A DNA stretch of 64,000 nt, taken from assembly GCF_018100805.1 (NCBI RefSeq), contig NZ_JAGJEA010000010.1, forward strand, positions 62,001 to 126,000, in the 5' to 3' direction. Each line of letters begins with the position of its first letter. The first letter of the stretch is position 1. The notes under the pieces were generated by a model. That model searched no databases, was not told where the DNA came from, and worked only from the letters and a program-made list of their open reading frames with translations. Below are positions 25,906-33,214 of the stretch, in pieces. The translations under genes were made by a program, and so were the position numbers. This DNA comes from Aquimarina sp. MMG016. Lineage in GTDB: Bacteria > Bacteroidota > Bacteroidia > Flavobacteriales > Flavobacteriaceae.

Positions 25906-25925
25906 TGCATACTAATTAGTATGCA
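25906..25925. repeat. 20-bp perfect palindrome
   Basis: TGCATACTAA is followed directly by its reverse complement. Without a loop or T-tract it resembles a dimeric repressor site more than a terminator. It lies 19 bases beyond the end of the first sRNA copy. Confidence 0.5.
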
Positions 25926-25943
25926 AATCAACATATTATAAAC

Positions 25944-26073
25944 AAAAAAGAGCGCTTTCGCACTCTTTTTCTTCACACAAATCATTTTAATTTAAGGGCT
26001 TATTCTAAAATTAAAACTCACTTTTATTAAAAACTTTCATTTTGGGGAAAATGAAAGAGTTAACTCATTATTA
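25944..26073 (-). ncRNA. small RNA, array copy A
   Basis: A predicted transcript of about 130 bases on the minus strand. From 5' to 3': hairpin 1 with a 10-bp stem CTTTCATTTT/AAAATGAAAG and loop CCCC; a linker; hairpin 2 with a 9-bp stem TTTTAATTT/AAATTAAAA and a C-rich loop (AAGCCC); then the terminator GAGTGC-GAAA-GCGCTC and six T. The U-G pair in the terminator and the GNRA loop exist only in minus-strand RNA; the plus strand would have a C-A mismatch. Start is placed about 6 bases past the -7 box. Three more copies follow. Family not identified; the Rfam Flavo-1 motif deserves a comparison. Confidence 0.8.
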
Positions 26074-26078
26074 CGGTG

Positions 26079-26108
26079 TAAAGATACTACTATTTTTAAA
26101 CTCAACAA
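26079..26108 (-). promoter_or_regulatory. promoter of sRNA copy A
   Basis: Minus strand TTG (26106-26108), 19-base spacer, TATCTTTA (26079-26086). Confidence 0.75.
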
Positions 26109-26214
26109 GGCTTTTTAAGTACTTTATCGAAAAAAAATGTTTTTTACCATTAAAAAACAACAAAAATAAATACTTAGTAATACAAAACTTACATCTGACA
26201 CAATAATGTAAAAT

Positions 26215-26343
26215 AAAAAAGAGTGCTTTCGCACTCTCTTTCTTCACACAAATCATCTTAATTTAGGGGCTTATTCTAAAATTAAAACTCACTTTTATTA
26301 AAAACTTTCATCTTGGGGAAATGAAAGCGCTAACTCATTATTA
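26215..26343 (-). ncRNA. small RNA, array copy B
   Basis: Second copy, nearly identical to copy A from the -7 box to the terminator. Hairpin 1 is CTTTCATTT/AAGATGAAAG with a C-rich loop and one U-G pair; hairpin 2 keeps its stem through a U-G wobble (AAATTAAGA on the 3' side) and has AAGCCCC in the loop; the terminator is a perfect GAGTGC-GAAA-GCACTC plus six T. The DNA between copies A and B is not conserved, so the repeated unit is promoter plus RNA. Confidence 0.8.
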
Positions 26344-26348
26344 CGATG

Positions 26349-26378
26349 TAAAGATACTATATATTTTTAATAAACCAA
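26349..26378 (-). promoter_or_regulatory. promoter of sRNA copy B
   Basis: Minus strand TTG (26376-26378), 19-base spacer, TATCTTTA (26349-26356). Confidence 0.75.
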
Positions 26379-26529
26379 ATAAAAATCGTTTTTTATCTAA
26401 AAAAAAAGCATTTAATCATTAAAAAAACGTTTTTAAACTAAATATTGTAGTAAAAAACTTACAAATATTTAGATTTATAATTTCACTCAACTAAAAATTC
26501 CCTGCAGTAAACCTAGAAACAGTATAAAC

Positions 26530-26658
26530 AAAAAAGAGTGCCTCCGCACTCTTTTTCTTCACACAAATCATCTTAATTTTTAGGGCTTAACTAAAATTAA
26601 AATTCAACTTTTAAAAAACTTTCATCTTGGGGAGAATGAAAGTACAAACTCATTTTCA
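26530..26658 (-). ncRNA. small RNA, array copy C (most divergent)
   Basis: Third copy. Differences from the others fall mostly in loops and linkers: the terminator loop is GGAG in place of GAAA while its stem GAGTGC/GCACTC is perfect; the hairpin 2 loop reads TAGTTAAGCCCTAA yet the stem is kept; hairpin 1 keeps CTTTCAT/ATGAAAG and the CCCC loop. Several bases are deleted in the linker, which breaks a 9-codon frame present in copies A, B and D. That argues for a structured RNA rather than a peptide. Confidence 0.78.
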
Positions 26659-26663
26659 CGATG

Positions 26664-26692
26664 TAAAGATACTACAATTTTTCAATTCTCAA
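26664..26692 (-). promoter_or_regulatory. promoter of sRNA copy C
   Basis: Minus strand TTG (26690-26692), 18-base spacer, TATCTTTA (26664-26671). Confidence 0.75.
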
Positions 26693-26822
26693 AGCAAAAA
26701 CTGCATTTTATCGTTAAAAATAATATTTTAACAATAATAAAATATAAATAAATTATATTTATGTAGTCTTTTTCTTACTTAATAATTATTTATATTTATG
26801 TTTCGGAAAGTATTATAAAAAT

Positions 26823-26952
26823 AAAAAAGAGCGCTTTCGCACTCTTTTTCTTCACACAAATCATCTTAATTTAGGGGCTTATTCTAAAATTAAAACTCAC
26901 TTTTATTAAAAACTTTCATCTTGGGGGAAATGAAAGCGCTAACTCATTATTA
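26823..26952 (-). ncRNA. small RNA, array copy D
   Basis: Fourth copy, closest to copy B. Hairpin 1 has a CCCCC loop; hairpin 2 has AAGCCCC in the loop and the same U-G wobble as B; the terminator GAGTGC-GAAA-GCGCTC again uses a U-G pair, as in copy A. Its promoter region faces the divergent sigma-factor gene, about 190 bases away. Confidence 0.8.
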
Positions 26953-26957
26953 CGATG

Positions 26958-26987
26958 TAAAGATACCATTTTTTTTTAATCCACCAA
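26958..26987 (-). promoter_or_regulatory. promoter of sRNA copy D
   Basis: Minus strand TTG (26985-26987), 19-base spacer, TATCTTTA (26958-26965). Confidence 0.75.
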
Positions 26988-27172
26988 ATAAATATTGCTT
27001 TTTATCTAAAATATATTGTTTTTAATCTTATTTTTAACATTTATTCCTACAATATTCTTACAAATAAGTCATTTGCACATATTTTTTCCTCTTAATTAAA
27101 CCTTTTTTAATTACATTAGTCTAATCCATATGAAGAAAACATTTTCTAACTCTAAATAATACTTTTTAGCTT

Positions 27173-27718
27173 TTGAAAATAACAGAAGAGTACTTACTTA
27201 AGGATTTGCAATCTGATGATAATATCAATATTGCTTTCAGCAAACTTGTATCAATATATAAGGAGCGCTTGTATTGGCATATCAGAAATATGGTAAAAAA
27301 CCATGAAGACACTGATGATATCTTACAAAATGTATTTATAAAAGTGTATAAGAATATAAAAAAATTTAAAGGTGATAGTAAACTATATTCCTGGTTGTAC
27401 CGTATTGCAACCAATGAATCCATTACTTTTCTGAATCAAAAAGCAAAGAAATATAAAATAAGTAATGAAGAACTAAGTATGCGATTGATCCAAAACCTGG
27501 AAGCCGACGTATATTATGAAGGAGATGAAATACAATTGAAACTTCAAAAAGCAATTGCTACCCTTCCTCAAAAACAACAGCAAGTATTTAATATGAAGTA
27601 TTTTCAGGAGTTAAAATACAAAGAAATCTCAGAGATATTAGAAACTAGCGAAGGGGCTCTAAAAGCTTCTTATCATTTAGCTTCTAAAAAAATTGAAGAA
27701 TTTTTAAAATCTAATTAA
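27173..27718 (+). CDS. ECF-type RNA polymerase sigma factor
   Basis: 181 residues. Region 2 is seen in AFSKLVSIYKERLYWHIR and HEDTDDILQNVFIKVYKNI, with YSWLYRIATNESITFL following; region 4 holds the helix-turn-helix ATLPQKQQQVFNMKYFQELKYKEISEIL. This is the extracytoplasmic-function type common in Bacteroidota. The start must be TTG at 27173, because an in-frame TAG lies two codons upstream and the next methionine is inside region 2. Next come a one-helix membrane protein and a small secreted protein, so it is probably held by an anti-sigma partner and activated by an envelope signal. Confidence 0.9.
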   Translation: MKITEEYLLKDLQSDDNINIAFSKLVSIYKERLYWHIRNMVKNHEDTDDILQNVFIKVYKNIKKFKGDSKLYSWLYRIATNESITFLNQKAKKYKISNEELSMRLIQNLEADVYYEGDEIQLKLQKAIATLPQKQQQVFNMKYFQELKYKEISEILETSEGALKASYHLASKKIEEFLKSN

Positions 27719-27749
27719 ACCTTTTTACATTTGACAAGTCCTATTAGTA

Positions 27750-28268
27750 GTGAAAAAAGATAATTTACATACAAACGATAATGGGTTTAAAATACCTGAA
27801 GGTTACTTTGATAATTTCGAAAAGAAATTAATGAATCACATAGATGCTGATATGTCAAAAAATACTTCTGAAACTGGTTTCAAAGTTCCTGATGACTATT
27901 TCGAATCTTTAGAGGATGGTTTGTTTCAAAAGATAAGTAATGAAAAACCAAAGGGTAAGGTAATTTCTTTGTTTTCTAAGCGAAATATTTTTTATTTCTC
28001 TGGTATTGCTGCAATGATAGCTATTATATTCTCAGTAGTCGTTACCAAACAATCGGATTCTCTTGATTTCAATACCCTTGCAATTGCAGATATTCAGGCA
28101 TATTATGATGAAGGAAATATTGAACTTAGTAGTATAGAAATAGCTTCTTTATTAGAGGAAGAGGTAAATTACTTAAGTCCCTTTGAAGAAAAATCTATTA
28201 GTGATGATGCTCTTTTAGAATACTTATCTGATGAAGATTTAGATGATGAAATTATATTTAGTGAATAA
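27750..28268 (+). CDS. one-helix membrane protein, candidate anti-sigma partner
   Basis: 172 residues, GTG start at 27750, 31 bases after the sigma gene. The cytosolic N-terminus contains a repeated motif, NGFKIPEGYFDNFEKKL (about 11-27) and TGFKVPDDYFESLEDGL (about 41-57). A transmembrane helix follows (about 88-106, IFYFSGIAAMIAIIFSVVV), then an acidic extracytoplasmic tail ending DEDLDDEIIFSE. Position and topology suit an anti-sigma factor, and the GF-x-VP-x-x-YF repeat is common beside such sigma genes in flavobacteria. No zinc-binding anti-sigma motif is present, so the role is inferred from context. Confidence 0.7.
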   Translation: MKKDNLHTNDNGFKIPEGYFDNFEKKLMNHIDADMSKNTSETGFKVPDDYFESLEDGLFQKISNEKPKGKVISLFSKRNIFYFSGIAAMIAIIFSVVVTKQSDSLDFNTLAIADIQAYYDEGNIELSSIEIASLLEEEVNYLSPFEEKSISDDALLEYLSDEDLDDEIIFSE

Positions 28269-28269
28269 A

Positions 28270-28725
28270 ATGAACTTTATGAAAAATATACTATTACTTA
28301 TATGTATCACTTTTACTCTTCAGATTTATGCTCAAAAAGGGCAAAGAGAAAAGGTAAAAGCTTTTAAGGTTGCTTATATTACAGAACAATTAGATTTAAG
28401 CAGTAAAGAAGCTCAACAATTCTGGCCTATTTATAATGAACACCAGGAAACAGTCGAAAATCTTAAGAAAGAAGAACGTAAACTTATAAGATCTCTAAAA
28501 GACGCTAATAACGGTCCTGATGGATTAAGTGATAAGCAAGCTGGAGATTTTTTAGATAATTATCTGGATGCCGAAGATAAAAAAGCACAATCGAGAAAGA
28601 AACTAATTATTGACTTACAAAAAGTTTTATCAAATAAAAAGATACTAAAACTCATAAAAGCGGAAACAGATTTTAATAAACGTCTTATGCAACAATTACG
28701 AGAAAGACGAATGCGAAAGTACTAA
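28270..28725 (+). CDS. small secreted helical protein (Spy/CpxP-like in appearance)
   Basis: About 151 residues from ATG 28270, one base after the anti-sigma-like stop; an earlier in-frame ATG at 28243 would overlap it. A signal peptide (to about QIYAQ) is followed by an all-helical, highly charged body (ITEQLDLSSKEAQQFWPIYNEHQE, then Lys/Arg/Glu-rich helices) ending QQLRERRMRKY. The LTxxEAxxFWPIY pattern is typical of the periplasmic 'sensor' protein encoded with ECF sigma/anti-sigma pairs in Bacteroidota and recalls Spy/CpxP chaperones. The operon ends in a strong terminator. Confidence 0.75.
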   Translation: MNFMKNILLLICITFTLQIYAQKGQREKVKAFKVAYITEQLDLSSKEAQQFWPIYNEHQETVENLKKEERKLIRSLKDANNGPDGLSDKQAGDFLDNYLDAEDKKAQSRKKLIIDLQKVLSNKKILKLIKAETDFNKRLMQQLRERRMRKY

Positions 28726-28738
28726 TTAAATCACCGTA

Positions 28739-28769
28739 AAAGAGGCTTATCAAAAAGCCTCTTTTTTTT
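28739..28769. terminator. terminator of the sigma-factor operon
   Basis: Stem AGAGGCTT/AAGCCTCT with a 6-base loop and seven or more T. It reaches the last bases of the convergent propeller lipoprotein gene, and its A-tract lets it serve both directions. Confidence 0.88.
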
Positions 28770-29844
28770 ATTTAAATACTAGTTTTGCAATTCTATTTTT
28801 ACCTGCTGCAATAGCAGTACTATCATTAATAAACCTCAAGGTATAAAACGATTCTTTACTTAACTCCTTCCAATGTTCTCCATAATCATTAGAGATGGAA
28901 ATTCCTGTAAACCCAACAGCTATCATTTCTTTAGCTCCGGAATGAGGAATATATCTAATACAACTCTTATACCCCGGTGTAACTCCATCAGCTATTAACT
29001 TCCAGGTTTTTCCTCCATCATTAGTAATTACTTTATTGGCAGAATTACTATCTGGTTTTGTATAATCTCCTCCAAATATGACTCCATTAACTTCGTCATA
29101 AAAATCAACAGAATATGCTCCTGATGTTGGTGTTCCTTGAATAATCGGAGTTTCAAAAACCTCCCATGTATTTCCTTTATCAGCAGAATAAAAAACCCTG
29201 GATTTCAAACCTCCTGTTACAATCCAAGCCTTATTACCAATTATAGAAATATTACCATTGCTCGCTGCAAATGCAGCTTCTCCTTCAATAGTTTTGGGTA
29301 AGTTATCACAGGAAACCTTATTCCAACGCTCTCCTCCATCTCTAGTAATAATAATTGATAAACAACCTTCAGTAGGATCGCCCATAGCAATACCTTCTCT
29401 ATCATTCCAAAAAGCCATTGAGTCATAAAATGCCTTCTCATGCTTTTCGGTATATACTAATTTCACCTTTCCTGACTGTTTATTAATTTTATATAACAAT
29501 GCAGGTGATTCTATACTCATTACAAAAAAATCTGTTTCAGTATTTGCTACTGCCCTAAAACTTGGTTTTTTATCTTCAAAATTGAGAATCCCTTTTTTCT
29601 TCTTAGTAAAAAATGAGTACAATGGATTTCCATTTTTAAAATCTTTATTAAATTCAAAATAACCATATTTACCATTAGTACCTGTATATATCATCAAATT
29701 TTCATCAACCGCTATCGCTCTAATACTAATAGAGTCCTGAAAAATGGTATCAACCTTAACCTTAGAAAAATTATGCTCAATTACTTTTTCTTTAGTACAA
29801 GAAACAAAAAATGAAATCACAAATACGATATAGAATATCCTCAT
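28768..29844 (-). CDS. lipoprotein beta-propeller with Asp-box/BNR repeats
   Basis: 358 residues. A lipoprotein signal ends in SFFVSC (C16). The body has repeated Asp-box motifs: TRDGGERW, SADKGNTW, TNDGGKTW and SNDYGEHW, each on a blade of a YCF48/sialidase-like propeller. Annotation pipelines often call such flavobacterial proteins 'oxidoreductase', but no cofactor motif is visible. It more likely binds a ligand or partner at the cell surface or in the periplasm. Convergent with the sigma operon, divergent from the rRNA methyltransferase gene. Confidence 0.78.
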   Translation of the reverse strand: MRIFYIVFVISFFVSCTKEKVIEHNFSKVKVDTIFQDSISIRAIAVDENLMIYTGTNGKYGYFEFNKDFKNGNPLYSFFTKKKKGILNFEDKKPSFRAVANTETDFFVMSIESPALLYKINKQSGKVKLVYTEKHEKAFYDSMAFWNDREGIAMGDPTEGCLSIIITRDGGERWNKVSCDNLPKTIEGEAAFAASNGNISIIGNKAWIVTGGLKSRVFYSADKGNTWEVFETPIIQGTPTSGAYSVDFYDEVNGVIFGGDYTKPDSNSANKVITNDGGKTWKLIADGVTPGYKSCIRYIPHSGAKEMIAVGFTGISISNDYGEHWKELSKESFYTLRFINDSTAIAAGKNRIAKLVFK

Positions 29845-29920
29845 TCTTAATAATTTTGATCAAATATAGCAGTATTTTATAACAATAAATTACCTTTGCA
29901 CTCCTTTAAAAATTAATAGG

Positions 29921-31132
29921 ATGCGTTTACATAGAAATCTGGTTTTTGCGGTAATTGATGGACTACATGAGATATTTAATGAAGGTGATTATGCAGATAA
30001 GGTTGTTCAAAAATTATTAAAAAGAGATAAAAGATGGGGGTCTCGAGATCGCAGTTTCATAGCAGAAACAGTATATGAAATTGTACGCTGGAAACGTCTT
30101 TATGCAGAAATTGCAGAAGTAAAAGAACCTTTCTCCAGAGAAAAACTATGGCGGCTATTCGCGGTATGGGCAACCTTAAGAGGAATCATACTGCCAGATT
30201 GGAAACAAATTGCTCCTACTCCTACTAGACGTATCAAAGGCAAGTTTGATGAATTGAGCAAAATTAGAAAGTTCAGAGAATCAATTCCTGATTGGATGGA
30301 TGATCTTGGCGAAAAAGAGCTCAAGAAACAATGGGATAAAGAGATTAGCGCTTTAAACCAACAAGCCCCTGTTGTGCTACGCGCCAATACATTAAAAAGT
30401 ACGAGAGATAAAGTTAGAGGTCTACTCGAAGACGAAAATATAGATACAGAATTTGTAAAAGGGTATCCTGATGCTCTTCAACTAACAGAAAGAGCAAATG
30501 TATTTTCTACGGAAGCATTCAAAAATGGTTTATTCGAAGTGCAAGATGGTTCTTCTCAACTAGTTGCAGAGTTTTTGGATGTTCAACCTGGCCAACGAGT
30601 TGTGGACACCTGTGCCGGTGCCGGTGGAAAAACACTACATCTAGCTGCATTAATGCAAAACAAAGGACAAATTATTGCTATGGATATCTATGGCAATAAA
30701 CTCAAAGAACTTAAAAGAAGAGCTAGAAGAGCTGGTGCACATAATATCGAACCAAGAGTAATAGAAAGCACAAAGGATATAAAAAAACTATATGGCAAAG
30801 CTGATAGAGTACTAATAGATGCTCCATGCAGCGGTTTAGGCGTTTTACGTCGTAACCCTGATGCTAAATGGAAACTTCAACCAGAATTTCTGGATACCAT
30901 TAGAAAAACACAAGCCGAAATATTAGAAAGTTATGCAAAAATGGTAAAACCAGGAGGAAAACTGGTATATGCTACTTGCTCTATTTTACCTTCTGAGAAT
31001 CAAAATCAAGTTAAAGATTTCTTAACCTCAGAGATCGGTAAGAATTTTACTTTTACAAAAGACAAAAAAATACTGTCACATGAATCCGGTTTTGATGGAT
31101 TTTATATGGCAAAATTGGAACGTAAACTATAA
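29921..31132 (+). CDS. RsmB/NOP-family RNA (cytosine-C5) methyltransferase
   Basis: 403 residues. The N-terminal helical RsmB/NusB-like region (1-130) precedes a PUA-like linker and a Rossmann methyltransferase: SAM motif DTCAGAGGKTLHL, motif IV DAPCSGLGVLRRNPD and motif VI YATCSILPSENQ. The two cysteines (in PCS and TCS) are the release and nucleophile residues of m5C RNA methyltransferases. Target is probably 16S rRNA (RsmB-type C967), though NOP-like relatives exist. A TACCTTTG -7 box lies at 29891-29898. The nuclease gene follows 23 bases later. Confidence 0.9.
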   Translation: MRLHRNLVFAVIDGLHEIFNEGDYADKVVQKLLKRDKRWGSRDRSFIAETVYEIVRWKRLYAEIAEVKEPFSREKLWRLFAVWATLRGIILPDWKQIAPTPTRRIKGKFDELSKIRKFRESIPDWMDDLGEKELKKQWDKEISALNQQAPVVLRANTLKSTRDKVRGLLEDENIDTEFVKGYPDALQLTERANVFSTEAFKNGLFEVQDGSSQLVAEFLDVQPGQRVVDTCAGAGGKTLHLAALMQNKGQIIAMDIYGNKLKELKRRARRAGAHNIEPRVIESTKDIKKLYGKADRVLIDAPCSGLGVLRRNPDAKWKLQPEFLDTIRKTQAEILESYAKMVKPGGKLVYATCSILPSENQNQVKDFLTSEIGKNFTFTKDKKILSHESGFDGFYMAKLERKL

Positions 31133-31155
31133 CTAAAAGGAAAATTGTATTTAAA

Positions 31156-33072
31156 ATGAAAACTCAACTACTCACATTATTATTTTTAACTAGTTTTATT
31201 GGCCTTGCTCAAGTACCAGCCAACTACTACGATTCAGCTGATGGATTGACCGGATATACATTAAAGACTGAATTAAAAAACATTATCTCTACCGGTCATG
31301 TCGATCAAGGTTACGGAGCATTGTATACTGCCTATCAAACAACAGACAATGATACTTATTTTGAAAATGACAATTCAGTTTTGGATATGTATTCTGAAAA
31401 TCCTGCAGGAGTAGATTCATATAATTATGCCCACGATACTAATGGGGGTACAGATCCTGGGGATGCTTGTGGAGGTTCTGGATTTAGCATGGAAGGAGAT
31501 TGTTATAATAGAGAACATTTATTTCCTCAAGGTTTTTTCAACAGTATAAATCCAATGAGAACAGATGTTCATCATGTAATTCCTTCTGATGGATATGTTA
31601 ATGGTCTTAGAAGTAACTTCCCATTTGGAGAAGTTACCACTGCTACAGAAACATCAGACAACGGCTCAAAACTTGGGAGTAATACTTTTCCTGGCTATGT
31701 AGGGACTGTCTTCGAACCTATTGATGAGTTCAAAGGTGATATTGCAAGATGTTTACTATATTTTGCAACTAGATATGAAGATGAAGCTGTTAACGCTCCT
31801 ACAGATGGTAGCGGAACTTGGGATCCACATACAGCTACAAATAATCCAATGGATGGATCTACAGATCAATTTTATGAGAGCTGGTTTATCAATCTTTTGA
31901 TTTCCTGGCATAATGCAGACCCTGTATCTCAAAAAGAATTAGATAGAAATGATGCATCATATAACTTTCAGGGTAACGCGAATCCATTTATCAATCATCC
32001 CGAATATGTAGAAATGATATGGACGGCAACACCTCCTGATACTGAAGCTCCTACAGTCCCTAGCAATATTATAGTTTCTAATGAAGCCTCTACCTCTATT
32101 GATGTTTCTTGGACATCTTCCACTGACAATGTAGAAGTACTCAACTATGATATTTATGTAGATGGAGTTTACAATGCTACCACTACTTCTAATTCTACAA
32201 CCGTTGTTAGTCTGACTCCAGAAACTACCTACTCATTTTCTGTTTTGGCAAGAGATACATCTGGGAATACTTCTACTCTAAGTACTTCAGTAAATGGAAC
32301 TACATTAATCAATAATATTATTATCGAGGAAAATTTTGAAAATTGTGCTACAGTATCAGCCAATTTCACAGCATATGACGAAGCCAGTGATAAAAGTTGG
32401 ACATGTGAAACTTCGTTTGGACAAAATAACTCTGGAGCTTATCAGATGAATGGTTTTCTAGAAGATGTAGCTAGTAGAGATTGGCTAATAACTACTAATA
32501 GCTTTGATTTTGATGCTTCTGGCACAGAATTACTAAGTTTTTATTTAGATTATCGTTTTGGTTCAACCATATTAGAATTAGTATACTCAAATAATTATTC
32601 TGGTACAGGAGATCCTACCGCTGCAACATGGATCAATGTCCCTAATATTACAATTCCTACAGACATATCTAATAGTGTAGAAAAGGAAGTTTTCTTCGAA
32701 AATATTGATATAAGTAGTATTTCAGGAACAGTACATTTTGCTTTCAAATATTATTCAAATGGATCGCCCACTCGATGGACTGTAGATAGTTTTAAAATAA
32801 TTGATGCTTCAGTATTATCTACTCCTGATATATCAGAAGAGTCATTCTCCATCTACCCTAACCCATCTAACGGAACCATATTTATTAATGCAAAAAATGT
32901 TACTGAAAACATAGAAGTTAGGTTGTTTGATATTACAGGAAAGTTAATATTGATTACTGATATCTCACCTACAAAAGAAAACACAATGTTAGTTGATTTA
33001 CCAAAAGGGATGTTACTTCTCGAATTATCAACTCCACAAAAAAGCATACTTAGAAAAGTAATCATTAAATAA
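31156..33072 (+). CDS. secreted endonuclease I (EndA/NucM family) with FN3 domain and T9SS tail
   Basis: 638 residues. Signal peptide to about residue 18. The nuclease domain (about 25-290) carries CYNREHLFPQGFF, the His-Me finger motif (NREHSWP in many relatives), and TDVHHVIPSDGYVN. A fibronectin type III domain follows (about 300-385, PSNIIVSNEASTSIDVSWT), then a jelly-roll module of choice-of-anchor type (about 390-550), and a T9SS sorting domain starting SIYPNPSNGTIFI and ending SILRKVIIK. It should be exported by T9SS and degrade external DNA for phosphate and nucleosides. Confidence 0.92.
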   Translation: MKTQLLTLLFLTSFIGLAQVPANYYDSADGLTGYTLKTELKNIISTGHVDQGYGALYTAYQTTDNDTYFENDNSVLDMYSENPAGVDSYNYAHDTNGGTDPGDACGGSGFSMEGDCYNREHLFPQGFFNSINPMRTDVHHVIPSDGYVNGLRSNFPFGEVTTATETSDNGSKLGSNTFPGYVGTVFEPIDEFKGDIARCLLYFATRYEDEAVNAPTDGSGTWDPHTATNNPMDGSTDQFYESWFINLLISWHNADPVSQKELDRNDASYNFQGNANPFINHPEYVEMIWTATPPDTEAPTVPSNIIVSNEASTSIDVSWTSSTDNVEVLNYDIYVDGVYNATTTSNSTTVVSLTPETTYSFSVLARDTSGNTSTLSTSVNGTTLINNIIIEENFENCATVSANFTAYDEASDKSWTCETSFGQNNSGAYQMNGFLEDVASRDWLITTNSFDFDASGTELLSFYLDYRFGSTILELVYSNNYSGTGDPTAATWINVPNITIPTDISNSVEKEVFFENIDISSISGTVHFAFKYYSNGSPTRWTVDSFKIIDASVLSTPDISEESFSIYPNPSNGTIFINAKNVTENIEVRLFDITGKLILITDISPTKENTMLVDLPKGMLLLELSTPQKSILRKVIIK

Positions 33073-33077
33073 ATTAT

Positions 33078-33101
33078 AAAAGCGGCTTCGGTCGCTTTTT
33101 T
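33078..33101 (+). terminator. terminator with UUCG tetraloop after the nuclease gene
   Basis: 9-bp stem AAAAGCGGC/GTCGCTTTT capped by TTCG in the very stable C-UUCG-G context and followed by T residues, 5 bases after the stop. Confidence 0.9.
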
Positions 33102-33214
33102 ATTGTTCAAAATTCAGTGAATAACTCTAGTATTCTACTATTGATTTATATCAAATATTATATAGAAAAATAGTAAATTTGCTGCTTGTTCAACACAACA
33201 CAATTATCCAAAAA

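Larger units (their letters stand above)
25607..25943. other. gene-free stretch ahead of the sRNA array
   Basis: No full gene is present. It holds a 42-codon minus-strand gene relic (25758-25883) and a 20-bp perfect palindrome (25906-25925). No terminator for the phosphosugar mutase was recognised here. Confidence 0.6.

Noticed and set aside
26071..26256. 61-codon minus-strand frame across copies A and B
   Set aside because: It runs from the sRNA B tail through its terminator into non-conserved DNA; composition is not protein-like.
25944..26952. A 9-codon peptide (MKVFNKSEF) inside the sRNA copies
   Set aside because: Present in A, B and D but destroyed by deletions in C, and its start lies in the hairpin 1 stem, so base conservation is explained by structure.
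25944..26987. The repeats as a CRISPR array
   Set aside because: Units are about 150 bases long, spaced 270-315 bases apart and carry promoter and terminator signals; no short direct repeats with uniform spacers and no cas genes.
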